Part shown: positions 7,738 to 13,799 of the stretch, piece after piece
How positions within the stretch are numbered: the stretch's first letter is position 1
Layout of the letters: each line of letters starts with the position of its first letter
NCBI GenBank assembly: GCA_026398575.1
Contig: JAPLSP010000134.1
Coordinates: 1 to 13,799 of the forward strand
Length of the DNA stretch: 13,799 nucleotides
Direction: 5' to 3'
Origin: Candidatus Sumerlaeota bacterium
GTDB taxonomy: Bacteria > Sumerlaeota > Sumerlaeia > JADFCT01
Notes under the pieces: model-generated
The model's database searches: none
What the model was told of the DNA's origin: nothing
The model's input: the letters and a program-made list of their open reading frames with translations, nothing else
Program-made: the position numbers and the translations under genes

Positions 7738-9411
7738 TCAATTCCCTTGATCTTTGGAGCCCGGGCGCCGCTTGCGGCGGTTGTTCCAGAATTTGTGGCG
7801 GCGCGAAGGCTCTTTGGGACCGGCGCCAGGCGAACCCGGGACGCCCGGTTTTGCCGCGGCAGGTCTTGCGGCTGAAGGTTCATGGGGCTTGGGCTTTGGC
7901 GCGCCGGATTGATCCTGCGGCCGGGGCTCGGGTCCATGGTGATGCCGTCCGCCGCGCCGTCCGCGCCGCGAATGACGGAGCGCTTCGCTGTCGCGGCTGG
8001 TTTCCTGAGAGCCCGGTCCGACGGGTCCGACCGGTCCGACGGGTCTGACGGCTCCGACTGACGCGGCTGAAGCTGGCTCTTCCGTGTCGGCGCGTTCGCT
8101 TTCTTCATCCGTTCCCCCGGCAGGCTCTTCCCGCTGCTCTCCCTCTTCCCCCTCCTCCCTCTCTTCCGTCTCCGCCGGCTCTTGTCCTTCCTGATCCTCC
8201 ACATCGTAAGCGCGGCGGACGGAAGCGGGCGCCGAAGACTCCTCGCTGTCTTCCACCTCCGGCGATTCATCATCTTCGGCGGCGGTCATCGTTTCGTCTT
8301 CCACTTCCTCATCCCTTTCGCGGCCGGCCTTCGAACGCTTTTCGAGACGCGAGACGTGCGCGTTCCAGCCTTTCTGCTCGGCGCTCTTGCGCTCCTCATC
8401 TTCGCGGCGAAGCGCCGCCGGCGGACGCGCCGGAACTCCCGCCCTTGGCACATAAGCCTCGGCGCCTTCGGCCGCCATGCCGCCCCTTGAGGGTCTGTCC
8501 CTTCCGGACGGGCGCCGGCTATCTTCCGCATCGTCGGGCAGCGCATCATCGCCCTCATCGCCCGGGCCGCCGGGAGTCTCTTCCGCCCCCGCGTTTCGGG
8601 ACGGCAGCGACAGGACTTTGACCACTTCGCGCTTGAAGACCTGATAGACGTTTCCTTCCCCGTCGCGCACCGCAAGCCATTGGCCGAGGAGGTTGCGATA
8701 CAGCACTTCGCCTTTGATGTCGAGCGATTCAATAGCGGCGCCGACGGGCGGTAATTCGCGCGCCATGGCCTGATACTGATCGTCCTCATACTGGATACAG
8801 CACATCAACCGCCCGCACATGCCCGACAATTTCGAGGGCGAGAGCGCCAGGTCCTGATTTTTCGCCATGCGGATGGTGATGGCCTTGAAATCCCGGATCC
8901 ATCCGGCGCAACACAACCGCTGGCCGCAGACGCCGTAGCCGTCCATGGCGCGCGCTTCGTCGCGCACGCCGATTTGCCACAGCTCGATGCGGGCCTTGAG
9001 CGTGGAGGCCAGGTCCTTGACCAATTCGCGAAAATCCACGCGCCGGTCCGCCGTGAAATAGAAGGTGACCTTGTTCTGCTTCTCCGAGATTCGGGCCGAA
9101 GAAATGCTCATGGGAAGATTATGCGTCCGCGCTTTTTCCTTGCAGATTACCAGCGCCTGTCGCTCGCGTTCCTTCAGCCGCCGCCAGGCCTCGGTTTCCT
9201 TTTCCCCGGCCTTGCGCAGAACGGAGGGAAAGGGCGACAGGTCGCGCCGGCATCCGCCGCATCGCGATTCGATGCTGGCGACAATGCCCGTGGCTTCCTC
9301 GCCCTCGAATTCGACGACGCAAAAATCGTCGGGCTTCAAATCTATATTGACCATCGCAAAGACTTGCGACGGCCCGGAATCCGATATTTTGACACACGCT
9401 ACAACCTGCAT
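7738..9411 (-). CDS. ricT: RicT/YaaT-type PSP1 domain protein with long disordered tail
   Basis: Residues 1-270 match the PSP1/RicT family: CGGC (51-54), ADRRVDFRELVKDLA (121-135), ARIELWQIGVRDEA (140-153), MDGYGVCGQRLCC (156-168) and LSGMCGRLMCC (195-205). In Bacillus, RicT acts with RicA and RicF in a complex carrying [4Fe-4S] clusters that affects RNase Y, RNA processing and developmental choices; that role here is inferred. Residues about 271-557 form an unusually long low-complexity tail with an acidic Glu/Asp stretch (366-446), a Val-Gly-Pro run (451-466) and a basic Arg/Lys/Pro end. ATG at 9409-9411 fits family N-termini and has AGGCGG about 10 nt upstream; a TTG at 9453 would add 14 residues. 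It is the first gene of the minus-strand block, and trpE follows after 2 bp. Confidence 0.88.
   Translation of the reverse strand: MQVVACVKISDSGPSQVFAMVNIDLKPDDFCVVEFEGEEATGIVASIESRCGGCRRDLSPFPSVLRKAGEKETEAWRRLKERERQALVICKEKARTHNLPMSISSARISEKQNKVTFYFTADRRVDFRELVKDLASTLKARIELWQIGVRDEARAMDGYGVCGQRLCCAGWIRDFKAITIRMAKNQDLALSPSKLSGMCGRLMCCIQYEDDQYQAMARELPPVGAAIESLDIKGEVLYRNLLGQWLAVRDGEGNVYQVFKREVVKVLSLPSRNAGAEETPGGPGDEGDDALPDDAEDSRRPSGRDRPSRGGMAAEGAEAYVPRAGVPARPPAALRREDEERKSAEQKGWNAHVSRLEKRSKAGRERDEEVEDETMTAAEDDESPEVEDSEESSAPASVRRAYDVEDQEGQEPAETEEREEGEEGEQREEPAGGTDEESERADTEEPASAASVGAVRPVGPVGPVGPGSQETSRDSEALRHSRRGRRGGRHHHGPEPRPQDQSGAPKPKPHEPSAARPAAAKPGVPGSPGAGPKEPSRRHKFWNNRRKRRPGSKDQGN
8015..8059. 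repeat. 9-bp x 5 tandem array inside ricT
   Basis: Units read GGTCCGACG, GGTCCGACC, GGTCCGACG, GGTCTGACG and GCTCCGACT. They encode residues 451-466 of RicT on the minus strand, in the same reading phase as the trpG array. The array lies in the disordered tail, where an insertion would be tolerated. Both arrays have five units, and both end in a diverged unit finishing CTCCGACT or GTCCGACT. Confidence 0.9.
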
Positions 9412-9868
9412 GAGACGATAACCGCCTGAAAAAAAAGTAAATAGAATCAGCAAAAAAACTCTATTAAATAAGCCTCGTTTGAGCTTTCAGATCGTTCCTA
9501 TCACTGACAAACGGGATTATGAGACCTGCCTCCCGGCACGGTCAATCCCTTCTTTCGATTCAGGCGCTCGGGCGTCTCCCGCTCCGGATAATTCCATGGT
9601 TCTGCTCTTTTGCCCTCGCTATCGGATTGACAGGCTTCGGCGATAAAAGCAATAATCTCGTTTGTTGTTTTGCACGACAGCTTGCCTGCCCTCAATCAGG
9701 ATTGCCGGCGGGGGTGTTCAACAGGCAAGAAAATATGGCGCCTCGGCATGGCATTTGCGTAAAATATTAGCTGGGCAAGTCCCGAGAAGGTAAATATTTG
9801 CCGGCAAGGCTTGAGGCAATAAAGCAGGAATCAGGGACGCATTCGACCCGCGAGGAGGAATGTTGATT
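9412..9868. other. Divergent intergenic region without a convincing gene
   Basis: These 457 bp separate the divergently transcribed ricT and PDZ/TPR genes. The ricT-proximal part (about 9429-9470) is very AT-rich, with A tracts and ATTAAATA, as expected for a promoter region. Two small open frames (9519-9770 plus, 9501-9695 minus) lack ribosome sites and recognisable motifs. No tRNA-like T-loop, riboswitch or CRISPR pattern was recognised by eye. Promoters for both directions are expected here. Confidence 0.6.
9627..9656 (+). promoter_or_regulatory. Candidate sigma70-like promoter for the PDZ/TPR-argD pair
   Basis: A perfect TTGACA (9627-9632) is followed after 18 bp by AATAAT (9651-9656), five of six matches to TATAAT. 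It points toward the PDZ/TPR gene and would give a leader of about 200 nt. Such matches also occur by chance, and the phylum's sigma preferences are unknown. Confidence 0.35.
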
Positions 9869-11419
9869 ATGCTGCCATCTATGAGGATAAAGGGGATGCT
9901 AGCCGCTGCTTTAGCCGCGCTTTTGTGCGGCGGCGGCATTCCGACGTGGTCCGCCGTTCCCGCTCCCGACACCATAAAAGCGGGTGTACGTATTCGTTTA
10001 AGGGATCCCAAAGCGAACGACGAGTTGATCAAATTAGGCTATCATGATAAAGATTTAATTACCCGCATCAACGGCCTGCCGATCCGTTCGCTCTATGAAG
10101 TCACCAATTTAATTTGGGCGCCGACGCAGCGCACAAACGCCCGCCTGACGGTGATCTCCGGCGCCACATCGGAAAGCGTGCTGGGGGTTCCCGCTTCCTG
10201 GCGCGGAGTGGATCTATCGCAGGAAGAGATCAGCTGGCGGCGATACGTGGAGCAATATCGCGATGCGCAGGGCGACGCGTGGGACGAACTGGTCAAGCCC
10301 GGTCTGGAGGCCTACGACCAACAGAATCTGGCCGCAACCCGCCAGGCGTTGGCGAAAGCGGTGGCAGCCGGGGCGCATGACGGCCTGACCTGCTGCGCCC
10401 TGGGCTGGAGCTACCAGGGAAAGATCGATGATGCGAATGCCGCCGATTGGGCGCAATCCCGCAAGTATCTGGACATGGCGGTGGATTATTTCAAAAAGGA
10501 CCCGTCGAAAGACTATGTCACGCAAGCCCTGACCCATTTTTATCTGGCTTACTGCGTCAAGCGCGAAGATAGCGAAGGATTGCACATCAAGCAGTTGGAA
10601 GAGGCCAACAAGCTGGACTCCAAGAACCCGACGATCGTGGAAACGCTGGCGCTGGACTACCAGGAATTCGGAAAATACGAAGCTTCCGTGCGCGTCGTGG
10701 ATGAGTATTTGAGCCTTTACCCGGACCGGCATGCTTTCTGGCAGATCAAGATCGAAGACCTTCGCAAGATGTATATGGTCGGCAAACTTCTCGCTGAGAT
10801 GAACAAACGAATCTCGCAGTATCCGGATTTGCTGGATTTGAGACGACAATACATCAAGGAGCTGCGCGAGCAAAAAGAATCCAAAGAATGCATGAAGCAG
10901 ATTGACGCGGTGTTCACGAGTTTTGAAAAAAGCCTGATGCCCTGGGAAAAGACCAAGCTGCGGGAGGAATTCATCGCCATGGCTATCGAGGCCAACAAGC
11001 CCTCCCGCGCGGTTTCATACGCCGAGGACATAGCGAAAGAACGCGGCCAGACCATGGATTACGGACGGTTGGGCCAAGTGTATGCGCTTGCGGGCGACTG
11101 GAGCAAGTCCGCGCTGGCCTTTCAGAAGTTCGAGGAATTAGCGGCCAAGGAAGAGCCCAAAATCGGGCGGTGGCAACACCAGCTGGTGGAAAGCGAAATA
11201 GGCAAGATGGTCTTGCATCTGAACGGCACGGAGCTGGCCCAGTATGGATTCACCCAGCAAGCCATCCAAATGAAGCGGGTCAAGGATAATCAGCGTTCCA
11301 CTTACGTTTTCTTGCACAACAACGGTTCCTTGATCGTAAAAATCCTGTTGGGTATAGCCGGCGGCTTGGCTCTCATTTATGTCATTTACAAATTTGGTGT
11401 GCGCAGGCGTGAATATTAA
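9869..11419 (+). CDS. Secreted, C-terminally membrane-anchored PDZ/TPR protein
   Basis: The 516-residue product has a signal peptide (about 1-29, ending PTWSA). A PDZ-like segment follows (about 36-98), with LGYHDKDLITRINGLPIRSLYEV at its core. An alpha-helical, tetratricopeptide-like region extends from about 137 to 450: repeats with A/G/Y spacing are seen around 171-210, 215-255, 256-290 and 395-425. One transmembrane helix (about 487-508) precedes the basic end VRRREY. This predicts a large extracytoplasmic domain with a short cytoplasmic tail. PDZ plus TPR suggests scaffolding or protein-complex assembly in the envelope, but no specific family was recognised. The start is uncertain: AGGAGG at 9853-9858 is 10 nt before ATG 9869, 4 nt before TTG 9863 and 1 nt before ATG 9860. 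argD begins 19 bp downstream, so the two are probably co-transcribed. Confidence 0.75.
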   Translation: MLPSMRIKGMLAAALAALLCGGGIPTWSAVPAPDTIKAGVRIRLRDPKANDELIKLGYHDKDLITRINGLPIRSLYEVTNLIWAPTQRTNARLTVISGATSESVLGVPASWRGVDLSQEEISWRRYVEQYRDAQGDAWDELVKPGLEAYDQQNLAATRQALAKAVAAGAHDGLTCCALGWSYQGKIDDANAADWAQSRKYLDMAVDYFKKDPSKDYVTQALTHFYLAYCVKREDSEGLHIKQLEEANKLDSKNPTIVETLALDYQEFGKYEASVRVVDEYLSLYPDRHAFWQIKIEDLRKMYMVGKLLAEMNKRISQYPDLLDLRRQYIKELREQKESKECMKQIDAVFTSFEKSLMPWEKTKLREEFIAMAIEANKPSRAVSYAEDIAKERGQTMDYGRLGQVYALAGDWSKSALAFQKFEELAAKEEPKIGRWQHQLVESEIGKMVLHLNGTELAQYGFTQQAIQMKRVKDNQRSTYVFLHNNGSLIVKILLGIAGGLALIYVIYKFGVRRREY

Positions 11420-11423
11420 ATAT

Positions 11424-11430
11424 AAGGAGA
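11424..11430 (+). promoter_or_regulatory. Shine-Dalgarno site fixing the argD TTG start
   Basis: AAGGAGA at 11424-11430 lies 8 nt before TTG at 11439-11441. A frame open from 11379 would overlap the upstream gene and adds 20 residues with no aminotransferase similarity. This site supports TTG initiation. Confidence 0.75.
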
Positions 11431-11438
11431 CGGCAATC

Positions 11439-12653
11439 TTGGCGGAAGCAACACTTACTCTCACTCAATCCTGGCTTGAACGGCGCCAGACATGTACCAT
11501 GCAAAACTACGGCCCTCCGGCCGTGGTTCTCGAACGCGGGGAGGGCGTGCGCGTTTGGGACGTGGATGGCGCCGAATATCTGGACCTGATCAGCGGCATT
11601 GCGGTCAACTGCCTGGGGCATAATCATCCGCGCCTGGTCAAGGCCATCGCGGAACAGGCCGGGCGGCTTATCCACGTTTCGAATCTCTACGGCATCCCGA
11701 AGCAGATCGAATTGGCCGAACGCCTGACCCGCTATTCCTGCGCGCGCAAAGCCTTTTTCTGCAATTCCGGCGCCGAGGCGATCGAAGCCGGGCTGAAACT
11801 GGCGCGCCTTTATGCAAAGAAAAAAGGCCATGAGGGACGATTCGGCTGCGTCAGCATGAAAAATTCATTTCATGGCCGCACTTTCGGCGCGCTCACCGCG
11901 ACCGGACAGGACAAGTATCACAAAGGCTTCGAGCCTTTGATGGCGGGATTCGCTTATGCCGAGTTCAATAACCTGGCATCCGTTGAAGCGGCCCTGACGC
12001 CCGAAACCTGCGCCATCATCTCCGAACCGATTCAGGGCGAGGGCGGCATCATCCCGGCGGACAAGAGCTTTCTGGCCGGCTTGCGGCGCCTGTGCGATGA
12101 GCGCGGCATGACGCTGATTTTCGATGAAGTTCAAACCGGCGTGGGGCGGACGGGCGAGGCGTTTGGCTATCAGAATTATGGCGTCGAGCCGGATATCTTC
12201 TGCCTGGCGAAAGGCTTGGCCGGCGGCCTGCCGATGGGCGCAATGCTGGCCCGCGGCGACCACGCCGACGTCTTTACGCCCGGAACGCACGCCTCCACGT
12301 TCGGCGGCAATCCGCTGGCGTGCGCGGCGGCCCTAGCCGTCTGCGAGGAGCTTTTCGACCGCGGCCTGCTGCGGCAGGTAAAGGAGACGGGCGCCTTCCT
12401 GGGAGGCTTGTTGAAGCAACTGGCCGCCAAGCACAAAACCGTCAAAGAAGCGCGCGGATTGGGGCTGATGTGGGGCGTGGTCATGGAGCGCGACTGCCCG
12501 GACGTGGTCAAGTTGCTCCTGAAGCGCGGCGTGCTCGGCAACGTCACGGCAGGCAACGTGATCCGCATTGCGCCGCCCCTGATCATCACGCGCGAAGAAT
12601 GCCAGAAAGCAGTCGAAGCCCTGGATAGCGCATTGACGGAGCTGGCGGGCTAG
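11439..12653 (+). CDS. argD: Acetylornithine aminotransferase (class III, PLP-dependent)
   Basis: The enzyme transfers an amino group from glutamate to N-acetylglutamate semialdehyde in arginine synthesis, and often also acts in lysine synthesis as the succinyldiaminopimelate aminotransferase. The 404 residues show LDLISGIAVNCLGHNHP (48-64), the PLP phosphate site NSGAEA (109-114), SFHGRTFGALTATG (143-156), EPIQGEGG (196-203), FDEVQTGVGRTG (228-239) with D229 binding the pyridine nitrogen, the Schiff-base lysine in LAKGLAGGLPMGA (K258), and STFGGNPLACAAALA (286-300). Class III relatives such as GABA or ornithine aminotransferases are possible, but the overall length and motifs favour ArgD. 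Translation starts at TTG. It follows the PDZ/TPR gene by 19 bp; no other arg genes are visible. Confidence 0.9.
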   Translation: MAEATLTLTQSWLERRQTCTMQNYGPPAVVLERGEGVRVWDVDGAEYLDLISGIAVNCLGHNHPRLVKAIAEQAGRLIHVSNLYGIPKQIELAERLTRYSCARKAFFCNSGAEAIEAGLKLARLYAKKKGHEGRFGCVSMKNSFHGRTFGALTATGQDKYHKGFEPLMAGFAYAEFNNLASVEAALTPETCAIISEPIQGEGGIIPADKSFLAGLRRLCDERGMTLIFDEVQTGVGRTGEAFGYQNYGVEPDIFCLAKGLAGGLPMGAMLARGDHADVFTPGTHASTFGGNPLACAAALAVCEELFDRGLLRQVKETGAFLGGLLKQLAAKHKTVKEARGLGLMWGVVMERDCPDVVKLLLKRGVLGNVTAGNVIRIAPPLIITREECQKAVEALDSALTELAG

Positions 12654-12725
12654 GAGTAAGTTCGGAGTAGGTTCGGAGTTCAACCTTTAGGTTGTGTTTG
12701 GAGTTCAACCTTTAGGTTGTGTTTT
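12654..12725. repeat. 11-bp and 25-bp tandem repeats with palindromic cores
   Basis: Directly after the argD stop, GAGTAAGTTCG (12654-12664) and GAGTAGGTTCG (12665-12675) form an 11-bp pair. A 25-bp unit then occurs twice (12676-12700 and 12701-12725), with only the final base different. Each 25-bp unit holds the palindrome CAACCTTTAGGTTG (12681-12694 and 12706-12719), flanked by GAGTT and TGTTT. Confidence 0.85.
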
Positions 12726-12726
12726 T

Positions 12727-12744
12727 GCCCATCTTCAGATGGGC
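12727..12744. repeat. Perfect 8-bp-stem palindrome
   Basis: GCCCATCT-TC-AGATGGGC folds into an 8-bp stem with a 2-nt loop, or a 7-bp stem with a TTCA loop. It directly follows the 25-bp repeats and is itself followed by CGTGT. A related shorter copy in the opposite orientation lies at 12948-12961. Confidence 0.8.
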
Positions 12745-12828
12745 GTGTACAAATTAGCCTTCGGATTGTGATTGGCCCTTGAGTAGTAGTATGCCTCATG
12801 TCCTGAATGATAATTTTTATTGAATGAC

Positions 12829-12855
12829 AATAGCCTGCATCCGCAGGCTATTTTT
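12829..12855 (+). terminator. Intrinsic terminator downstream of argD
   Basis: AATAGCCTGC (12829-12838), loop ATCC and GCAGGCTATT (12843-12852) form a perfect 10-bp stem that runs into a T tract (12851-12855). This is a classical Rho-independent terminator, about 175 bp after the argD stop, and probably ends the PDZ/TPR-argD transcript. Its short stem and 4-nt loop also resemble the neighbouring repeat palindromes, so it may be one of them in origin. Confidence 0.75.
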
Positions 12856-12923
12856 ATGTATGGGAGGTGGAAGAACTCGGAAAAGAACTGATGAACAGAG
12901 ATAAGAACGGATAAAAATACACG

Positions 12924-12961
12924 CCAACCTAAAGGTTGGAAGAAACACCATCTGAAGATGG
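12924..12961. repeat. Inverted second cluster of the same palindromes
   Basis: CCAACCTAAAGGTTGG (12924-12939) and CCATCTGAAGATGG (12948-12961) are, read on the minus strand, CCAACCTTTAGGTTGG and CCATCTTCAGATGG. These are the same two palindromes found at 12681-12744. Their neighbours also match on the minus strand, with GTTTGGAGTTC on one side and CGTGT on the other. The ATG of the downstream glycosyltransferase frame (12958-12960) falls inside the second palindrome. Confidence 0.8.
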
Positions 12962-13773
12962 AACTCCAAACGGAACTCCAAACGGAACTCCAAACGGACA
13001 TTGCGGGCGTTCGGGTCAGCGCGGTTACTACGCGCGCAATCATGGATTTCGCCATCGAGCGCGCCGCGGGCCGATCCGGCGCTCCGGCGCTGATCTGCTA
13101 TGCCAACGCCTGGACGGTCTGTCTGGCGCGCGATCACCCTTCATACGCGCGCATTCTGAATGAACAAGCCGTGCTGGTCTATGCCGATGGGCAGTCGGTG
13201 ATTTGGGCCTCGCGCCTGCTGTCGAATCTTCGGAGAAAATTAAACCCGTCGCAATTCCCTTCCTTGCCCGAGCGCGTCAATCTCGGCGACTTCTGGCTGC
13301 TTTTGCTCCAGCGCTTGAGCGAGCGCGGCGTTTCCATCTATCTTTTGGGCGGCGCCCCGGGTGAAGCCGTTGCGGCGGGCGAAGCGGCGCGCAAGGCCGT
13401 CCCTGGATTGCGCATCGCCGGGACGCGCGACGGCTATTTCAAGGATTCCGAAGCGGCAGCCGTGGCGCAGGCGATTCATGAGGCCGCGCCCGGCGTGGTT
13501 TTCGTCGGGATGGGCGCCCCGCGACAGGAGCTTTGGGCCGCCCAATATCTGGCGGCAATGCGCGTACCTGTTGTCTGGTGCGCGGGGGCGCTGTTTGAAT
13601 ATTATTCGGGAAGGAGGCGGCGCGCGCCCGTTTGGATGCGCCGATGCGGTTTGGAATGGCTGTTCCGGCTGGCGCTGGAGCCTGGGCGGCTGTGGCGACG
13701 CTACTTGATCGGCAACCTTAGATTCATGTATCTTGTTTTCCGGCAGGCATTATATGCGGGAAAAAAAAGATGA
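12958..13773 (+). CDS. WecG/TagA/CpsF family glycosyltransferase (GT26)
   Basis: Family members transfer N-acetylmannosamine-type sugars to lipid-linked precursors for teichoic acid, enterobacterial common antigen or exopolysaccharide at the inner membrane face. The 271-residue frame shows CYANAWTVCLARD (47-59), the ADGQS segment with probable catalytic D77, ERVNLGDF (105-112), IYLLGGAPGEA (127-137), GTRDGYF (155-161), VFVGMGAPRQELW (181-193), CAGALFEYYSG (208-218) and the basic C-terminal region RRAPVWMRRCGLEWLFRLALEP (within 221-242) with RYLIGNLRF (248-256). Family homology begins at about residue 16. The first 14 residues are repeat-encoded and ATG 12958 lies in a repeat palindrome without a well-placed ribosome site, so the true start is uncertain (M29 at 13042 would cut into the domain). 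No partner polysaccharide genes are visible before the window ends. Confidence 0.88.
   Translation: MELQTELQTELQTDIAGVRVSAVTTRAIMDFAIERAAGRSGAPALICYANAWTVCLARDHPSYARILNEQAVLVYADGQSVIWASRLLSNLRRKLNPSQFPSLPERVNLGDFWLLLLQRLSERGVSIYLLGGAPGEAVAAGEAARKAVPGLRIAGTRDGYFKDSEAAAVAQAIHEAAPGVVFVGMGAPRQELWAAQYLAAMRVPVVWCAGALFEYYSGRRRRAPVWMRRCGLEWLFRLALEPGRLWRRYLIGNLRFMYLVFRQALYAGKKR
12961..12998. repeat. 12-bp tandem repeat at the 5' end of a coding frame
   Basis: GAACTCCAAACG occurs three times (12961-12972, 12973-12984, 12985-12996), followed by GA. It encodes Glu-Leu-Gln-Thr three times. Its reverse complement CGTTTGGAGTTC matches the GTTTGGAGTTC junction within the 25-bp repeats at 12676-12725, so it belongs to the same repeat family. 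Confidence 0.9.
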
Positions 13774-13799
13774 CAGGATAAATTAGAGACAGGATAAAT
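13772..13799. repeat. 16-bp-period direct repeat at the window edge
   Basis: GACAGGATAAAT occurs at 13772-13783 and again at 13788-13799, separated by TAGA. It overlaps the stop codon of the glycosyltransferase and may continue beyond the window. Confidence 0.7.

Noticed and set aside
9501..9770. Two small open frames in the divergent spacer (83 aa plus, 64 aa minus)
   Set aside because: They overlap each other, lack ribosome sites and contain no recognisable motif; one begins at TTG without context.
12654..12957. Insertion sequence
   Set aside because: There is no transposase frame, and no target duplication was found by eye; at most a small non-autonomous repeat element.
12676..12998. CRISPR array
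   Set aside because: Repeat units are tandem or palindromic without regular unique spacers, and no cas genes are present.

Overview
The window is a bacterial chromosomal segment of fairly high GC with tight gene spacing. Gene content is housekeeping plus lifestyle genes: trpE/trpG, argD, a RicT/PSP1 protein, a DUF5060-type glycosidase, a URO-D-like protein, a SUMF1-domain lipoprotein, a PDZ/TPR membrane protein and a TagA/WecG-type glycosyltransferase. SUMF1 and URO-D-like paralogues together with secreted glycosidases are common in the PVC group and neighbouring candidate phyla (for example Hydrogenedentota or Sumerlaeota). That placement is an inference from gene content only; no rRNA or tRNA was seen.

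Layout. Positions 3-80 hold the tail of a protein, possibly a GNAT acetyltransferase. A Mut7-C/zinc-ribbon protein follows at 193-681. A 15-bp tandem array ending in a perfect 30-bp hairpin (681-834) separates it from a convergent six-gene minus-strand block. Read in transcription order the block is ricT (9411 to 7738), trpE (7735 to 6236), trpG (6239 to 5580), SUMF1 lipoprotein (5518 to 4538), URO-D-like protein (4506 to 3442) and a secreted clan GH-A-like glycosidase (3371 to 876). ricT, trpE and trpG are separated by 2 bp or overlap by 4 bp, so they are very probably co-transcribed. The last three genes have gaps of 31-70 bp and may belong to the same unit. A 457-bp divergent spacer (9412-9868) separates this block from a plus-strand pair: a PDZ/TPR single-span membrane protein and argD, 19 bp apart. 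A 304-bp spacer full of hairpin repeats and an intrinsic terminator precedes a TagA/WecG/CpsF glycosyltransferase, which ends at 13773 next to another short repeat.

The most distinctive property is the number of unrelated short tandem or palindromic repeats, several of them inside genes. A 9-bp unit occurs as a 45-bp array of five copies in both trpG and ricT, in frame, and encodes collagen-like Val-Gly-Pro runs. A 15-bp duplication expands an alanine tract in the glycosidase. The apparent start codon and first codons of the glycosyltransferase lie in repeat-derived DNA. No defence system, CRISPR array, transposase or prophage was recognised. The proposed novelty is this repeat behaviour and a few unusual protein features, not an identified new multi-gene system.
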